In this document: one piece after another, positions 61,469-64,000 of the stretch
Layout of the letters: each line of letters opens with the position of its first letter
Numbering within the stretch: position 1 is the first letter of the stretch
Source: Metabacillus sp. B2-18
GTDB lineage: Bacteria; Bacillota; Bacilli; Bacillales; Bacillaceae
Length of the DNA stretch: 64,000 bases
Assembly (NCBI RefSeq): GCF_021117275.1
Contig: NZ_CP088246.1
Location: 1 to 64,000 of the forward strand
Direction: 5' to 3'
Position numbers and translations under genes: made by a program
Notes under the pieces: model-generated
Database searches by the model: none
What the model saw: the letters and a program-made list of their open reading frames with translations, nothing else
Told to the model about the DNA's origin: nothing

Positions 61469-61557
61469 AACACCGTAATGTGCCTTATATTAAATGACTT
61501 TATATTCCAATGATTAAATTAATTGTAACTATGTTCTAGAAAGTGAGTCAATCTTAA

Positions 61558-61962
61558 ATGAAGAATGATGTAATTCTAAATAAAATCAACGTTATTGAAC
61601 GTTGTGTTAAACGAGTCAAAGAAGAATATGACAATAATCCCGAAAATCTACAAAATATCACTAAGCAAGACTCTATCATCCTTAACTTGCAACGTGCGTG
61701 TGAAGCAAGTATTGATTTGGCGATGCATATTGTTATTGAAAAGAAAATTGGTTTGCCGCAAAATAGTCTAGATGCTTTTACATTATTAGAAACAGCCTAT
61801 ATTCTCCCCTCTTCAATCGTTCAAAAAATGAAGTTTTTAGTGGGTTTTAGAAATATTGCTGTTTACGATTTTCAAGAAACCAATTTATCTACCTTACAAA
61901 GATTAGTTGAAGATCATTTGATAGACTTTATGGAATATACAAGATCACTACTATTATATTAA
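61558..61962 (+). CDS. HepT-like (DUF86) HEPN protein with altered active site
   Basis: A 134-residue helical HEPN protein of the HepT/YutE family: LNLQRACEASIDLAMHIV and KMKFLVGFRNIAVYDFQ. Active HepT RNases have R-x4-H-x-Y in this helix; here it is RNIAVYDF, with Tyr in place of His and Phe in place of Tyr, so RNase activity is doubtful. Normal HepT is encoded beside MntA, a nucleotidyltransferase that AMPylates HepT. No such gene is present here, but Fic, another AMPylator, is adjacent. ATG 61558 has only a weak ribosome site. Confidence 0.75.
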   Translation: MKNDVILNKINVIERCVKRVKEEYDNNPENLQNITKQDSIILNLQRACEASIDLAMHIVIEKKIGLPQNSLDAFTLLETAYILPSSIVQKMKFLVGFRNIAVYDFQETNLSTLQRLVEDHLIDFMEYTRSLLLY

Positions 61963-61989
61963 TTAACAATAAATTTATTATGTAAACAA

Positions 61990-62019
61990 CTACTCGTAAA
62001 AATTGTATTTTACACGAAA
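61990..62019 (-). repeat. dif-like site D (inverted)
   Basis: On the minus strand: left arm TTTCGTGTAAAA, spacer TACAAT, right arm TTTTACGAGTAG. It matches site C in 25 of 30 positions by eye and lies 35 bases before the recombinase start, in opposite orientation to A-C. Confidence 0.6.
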
Positions 62020-62054
62020 TTCTACATAATTTCCAATTAGAAAGGATGTCTTTA

Positions 62055-63194
62055 TTGGCCAATACCAGACAACATCAAAAACACAAAGAAAAATATAAAG
62101 CATTATACTCTCAAATGCCAGAATATGTTAAGGATTATATATTTGCTATGGAGGACAACAAGCGGTCTCCCTCCACCCTATTAAATTATTTATTAGATTA
62201 TCAAGATTTTTTTAAATGGTTAATACAGGAAGGAATCTCAGAAGCAGATCATTTAAACGACATTCATCATGATATTTTAGCTACCCTCCCCCTTGAGTTA
62301 GCGAAAGCATACTTTAGGAAGTTGGAAGAAGAAGAATATAATGTTTCTAAGCATGAAAAGAAAACTCGTTCAAAGTCTATCATTAACAGGAAGAAATCAG
62401 CTTTACGTTCTCTTTTTAAATACCTAACGACTCAATATGAGGGTAACGATGGTGAGCCACTATTTCATCGTAATGTTATGCAAAAAATACCTGTCATAAA
62501 AGAAAAAGAATCATTAAATTCCCGAAGTAATAAAATGGCAGATGCTATCTTTCAGGACGATTCTGATATTGATTTCCTATATTATGTTAAAAATGATTAT
62601 GAGAAAGGGCTTTCTAATCGTCAACTATCCTATTTTTTAAGAGATAAAGAAAGAGATTACGCCATCCTCTCCCTTCTTCTAGGTAGCGGTATACGTGTAA
62701 ACGAGATTGCTGAAATTAGAATTAGAGATCTTAACTTTGAAAAGAGTACAATATCTGTTATGAGAAAAGGTGATAAGAAAGATATTGTGACTGTCTTTGC
62801 AGAGGTTATGGAAGATATAGAGGCATATTTACATATAAGGAATAAGCGATATAAGGGTACTAATGCAGAGCATGAATACTTGTTTCTCTCAAAATATAAT
62901 AAAGGTTTCTCCCCTGCTACAGTTAGAACAATTCAAGATCTAGTACGAAAATATACTAAAGCGTTTAATAAAGGAAAACGCAGCATGTCTCCTCATAAAT
63001 TACGTCATACATATGCGACTAATCTAATGGACGAAACTAAGGACCTCTCCCTCGTTATGGAGCAGCTTGGACACACTTCTGAAACTACGGCATTATTATA
63101 TGTTCATACCAGTCAAGAGAAAGCTCGTAAAGCCGCCGAAGCGTTATCTGAGCGTAGGAAACGTTTAAAAGACGCTGATAAGGATATTTTTTAA
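62055..63194 (+). CDS. XerS-like tyrosine recombinase
   Basis: A 379-residue phage-integrase-family recombinase. TTG 62055 is preferred over ATG 62046 because AAAGGA then has 8-base spacing. The N-terminal domain MPEYVKDYIFAMEDNKRSPSTLLNYL is of the XerS type (single Xer of streptococci and relatives; plasmid copies are common). The catalytic domain has LGSGIRVNEIAEI, SPHKLRHTYATNLM, LGHTSETT and the Tyr in ALLYVHTSQ. It could resolve plasmid multimers and may act on the dif-like sites nearby. All catalytic residues are present. Confidence 0.9.
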   Translation: MANTRQHQKHKEKYKALYSQMPEYVKDYIFAMEDNKRSPSTLLNYLLDYQDFFKWLIQEGISEADHLNDIHHDILATLPLELAKAYFRKLEEEEYNVSKHEKKTRSKSIINRKKSALRSLFKYLTTQYEGNDGEPLFHRNVMQKIPVIKEKESLNSRSNKMADAIFQDDSDIDFLYYVKNDYEKGLSNRQLSYFLRDKERDYAILSLLLGSGIRVNEIAEIRIRDLNFEKSTISVMRKGDKKDIVTVFAEVMEDIEAYLHIRNKRYKGTNAEHEYLFLSKYNKGFSPATVRTIQDLVRKYTKAFNKGKRSMSPHKLRHTYATNLMDETKDLSLVMEQLGHTSETTALLYVHTSQEKARKAAEALSERRKRLKDADKDIF

Positions 63195-63526
63195 ACTAGA
63201 AAGGGGATTGGTAATCCTTTCGAGATACAGATAATTAAGCTCTTCAATTGTCTTTATTATAAATTATATAGATAAGATAAGGCCTTTTTAAAATATGGTA
63301 ATTTCATAAAATATAGTAGTTTCATTGATGGTGTATTTATTTTTTGAAACCAGATATATTATCGTAATTACCTTATTGTAAAAAAGCATTGACCTTTAAA
63401 TTCAAGATAAGCTTATTCTATTGCGGAAGATTACTCTATTCTATTTTTGGGAAGTAAGCCATAACTTTTATAAATATGGTGTATTAAAAAACAACATAAA
63501 AGAAATATAAAACTAAAAACAAAAAA
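63195..63526. other. Non-coding gap after the recombinase gene
   Basis: AT-rich, with two TTTCAT words in ATGGTAATTTCATAAAA and GTAGTTTCATTGATGG near 63294-63330. I see no gene or clear site. Confidence 0.3.
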
Positions 63527-63904
63527 GTGAAAGATATTGAGTTTCCATCAATGGTTGAAGCAAATAACCAATTATTCGGAAATTTCATGTTAGACCTTTA
63601 CCATAAAGATATAATGAACCATATTAAGAATTATTATGAAGATGAGAAAATCAATGGTTATTCCATGCCAGAAGGTAATAAACCTGTTTACATAAGGACT
63701 TCAACAAATCTAAAAGATGTAGAAGAGCAATTTAGTTATGTATTAAAAACAACAATACTTCCTACGGATAAAGATGGAACTATTCGTGGTAAAGTCACTT
63801 TATATCTTGCTGTTGAACCTTCACGAGTAAACGAAACTAATCTTCCTAAAGTACTTAAACAAATGAAATTAATAAAATATGAGCATGAAGAAGTCAAAAA
63901 ATAA
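63527..63904 (+). CDS. Hypothetical protein
   Basis: A 125-residue soluble protein starting at GTG 63527 without an obvious ribosome site. The sequence is alpha/beta, with PEGNKPVYIRTSTNLKDVEEQFS and KVTLYLAVEPSRVNETNLP. No family is recognised. It is followed by a terminator and lies outside the dif-like module region, so its relation to the recombinase is unknown. Confidence 0.55.
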   Translation: MKDIEFPSMVEANNQLFGNFMLDLYHKDIMNHIKNYYEDEKINGYSMPEGNKPVYIRTSTNLKDVEEQFSYVLKTTILPTDKDGTIRGKVTLYLAVEPSRVNETNLPKVLKQMKLIKYEHEEVKK

Positions 63905-63909
63905 TGACA

Positions 63910-63943
63910 AGAGCCAATCTTATATTTAGGTTGGCCCTTTTTA
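63910..63943 (+). terminator. Terminator after the last gene
   Basis: GAGCCAA and TTGGCCC pair with inner TC/GG, followed by five T residues. The last 55 bases of the window have nothing recognisable. Confidence 0.65.
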
Positions 63944-64000
63944 ACACTAGGGATTTCTGGAATTATTTTATCAGATGAATACTCTATACAAAACTAGTTA

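Noticed and set aside
63290..63335. Possible XerS-type dif site after the recombinase gene
   Set aside because: Two TTTCAT words are present but the 30-bp dyad pattern of sites B-D is not, and I cannot match a known atypical dif by eye.

Overview
The window is AT-rich and uses Gram-positive signals: strong AGGAGG ribosome sites, TTG and GTG starts, and many hairpin-plus-T terminators. It looks like part of a large mobile plasmid of a spore-forming Bacillaceae. A CotA-type multicopper oxidase, a DUF6944-type repeat protein, DUF3238 and DUF3885 proteins and an LXG toxin support the host group. An iteron-like array next to a likely Rep gene, a type IV conjugation operon, Rad52-type annealing protein with SSB, ArdC and a Xer-type recombinase support a plasmid. 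I could find no relaxase, coupling protein, ParA, rRNA, tRNA or CRISPR array.

Layout. 1-2.3 kb: an efflux gene broken by a frameshift, and an acetyltransferase. 2.3-8.1 kb: a serine recombinase gene with its own res-like site, split by a 5136-bp Tn552/Tn402-like transposon (2525-7660, 6-bp target duplication). The transposon carries a multicopper oxidase, a repeat protein, a resolvase and a transposase remnant. 8.2-10.4 kb: an HD-GYP gene split by an IS1182-family element (8404-10089, 8-bp duplication). 10.4-15 kb: nuclease lipoprotein, small genes, a PadR-like regulator and a large HTH protein. 15-19.6 kb: an internally deleted IS110 recombinase and a Tn554-like tnpABC set. 19.8-26.9 kb: small accessory genes (DUF3885, DUF3238, lipoprotein, TPR) and an LXG toxin with a likely immunity gene, separated by a dispersed terminator-like repeat.

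26.9-29.2 kb is the presumed replication region: eight iteron-like repeats, then a Rep-like gene and a terminator. A 3240-bp four-gene transposon (29220-32459, 7-bp duplication) sits directly after it. From 32.9 to 50.4 kb is the transfer region. It holds two copies of one leader/attenuator, a tRNA-guanine-transglycosylase-like gene (frameshifted), a Rad52-type protein, SSB, ArdC, and then pilin-like, PrgI-like, VirB4, VirB6/TrbL-like, cell-wall hydrolase and membrane-anchored genes. The hydrolase gene is interrupted exactly in its transglycosylase motif by a 2521-bp group II intron (46480-49000) whose splicing would restore the frame.

51-63.2 kb is a cargo island: a MazF-like gene, an overlapping two-gene PD-(D/E)XK nuclease pair, and then three gene modules. 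The modules are an aldo-keto reductase with AraC, a Cap4-like nuclease-TPR protein with a membrane protein, and Fic with a HepT-like protein. They are separated by 30-bp dif-like dyads at 54529 (weak), 57145, 60164 and 61990, the last just upstream of a XerS-like tyrosine recombinase. I regard this site-bounded module arrangement, and the Fic/HepT pair without an MntA gene, as the best candidates for something new.

Several genes carry single-base frame breaks at short homopolymers (about 765, 22240, 34026, 56083, 57310). These are either decay or systematic assembly errors.
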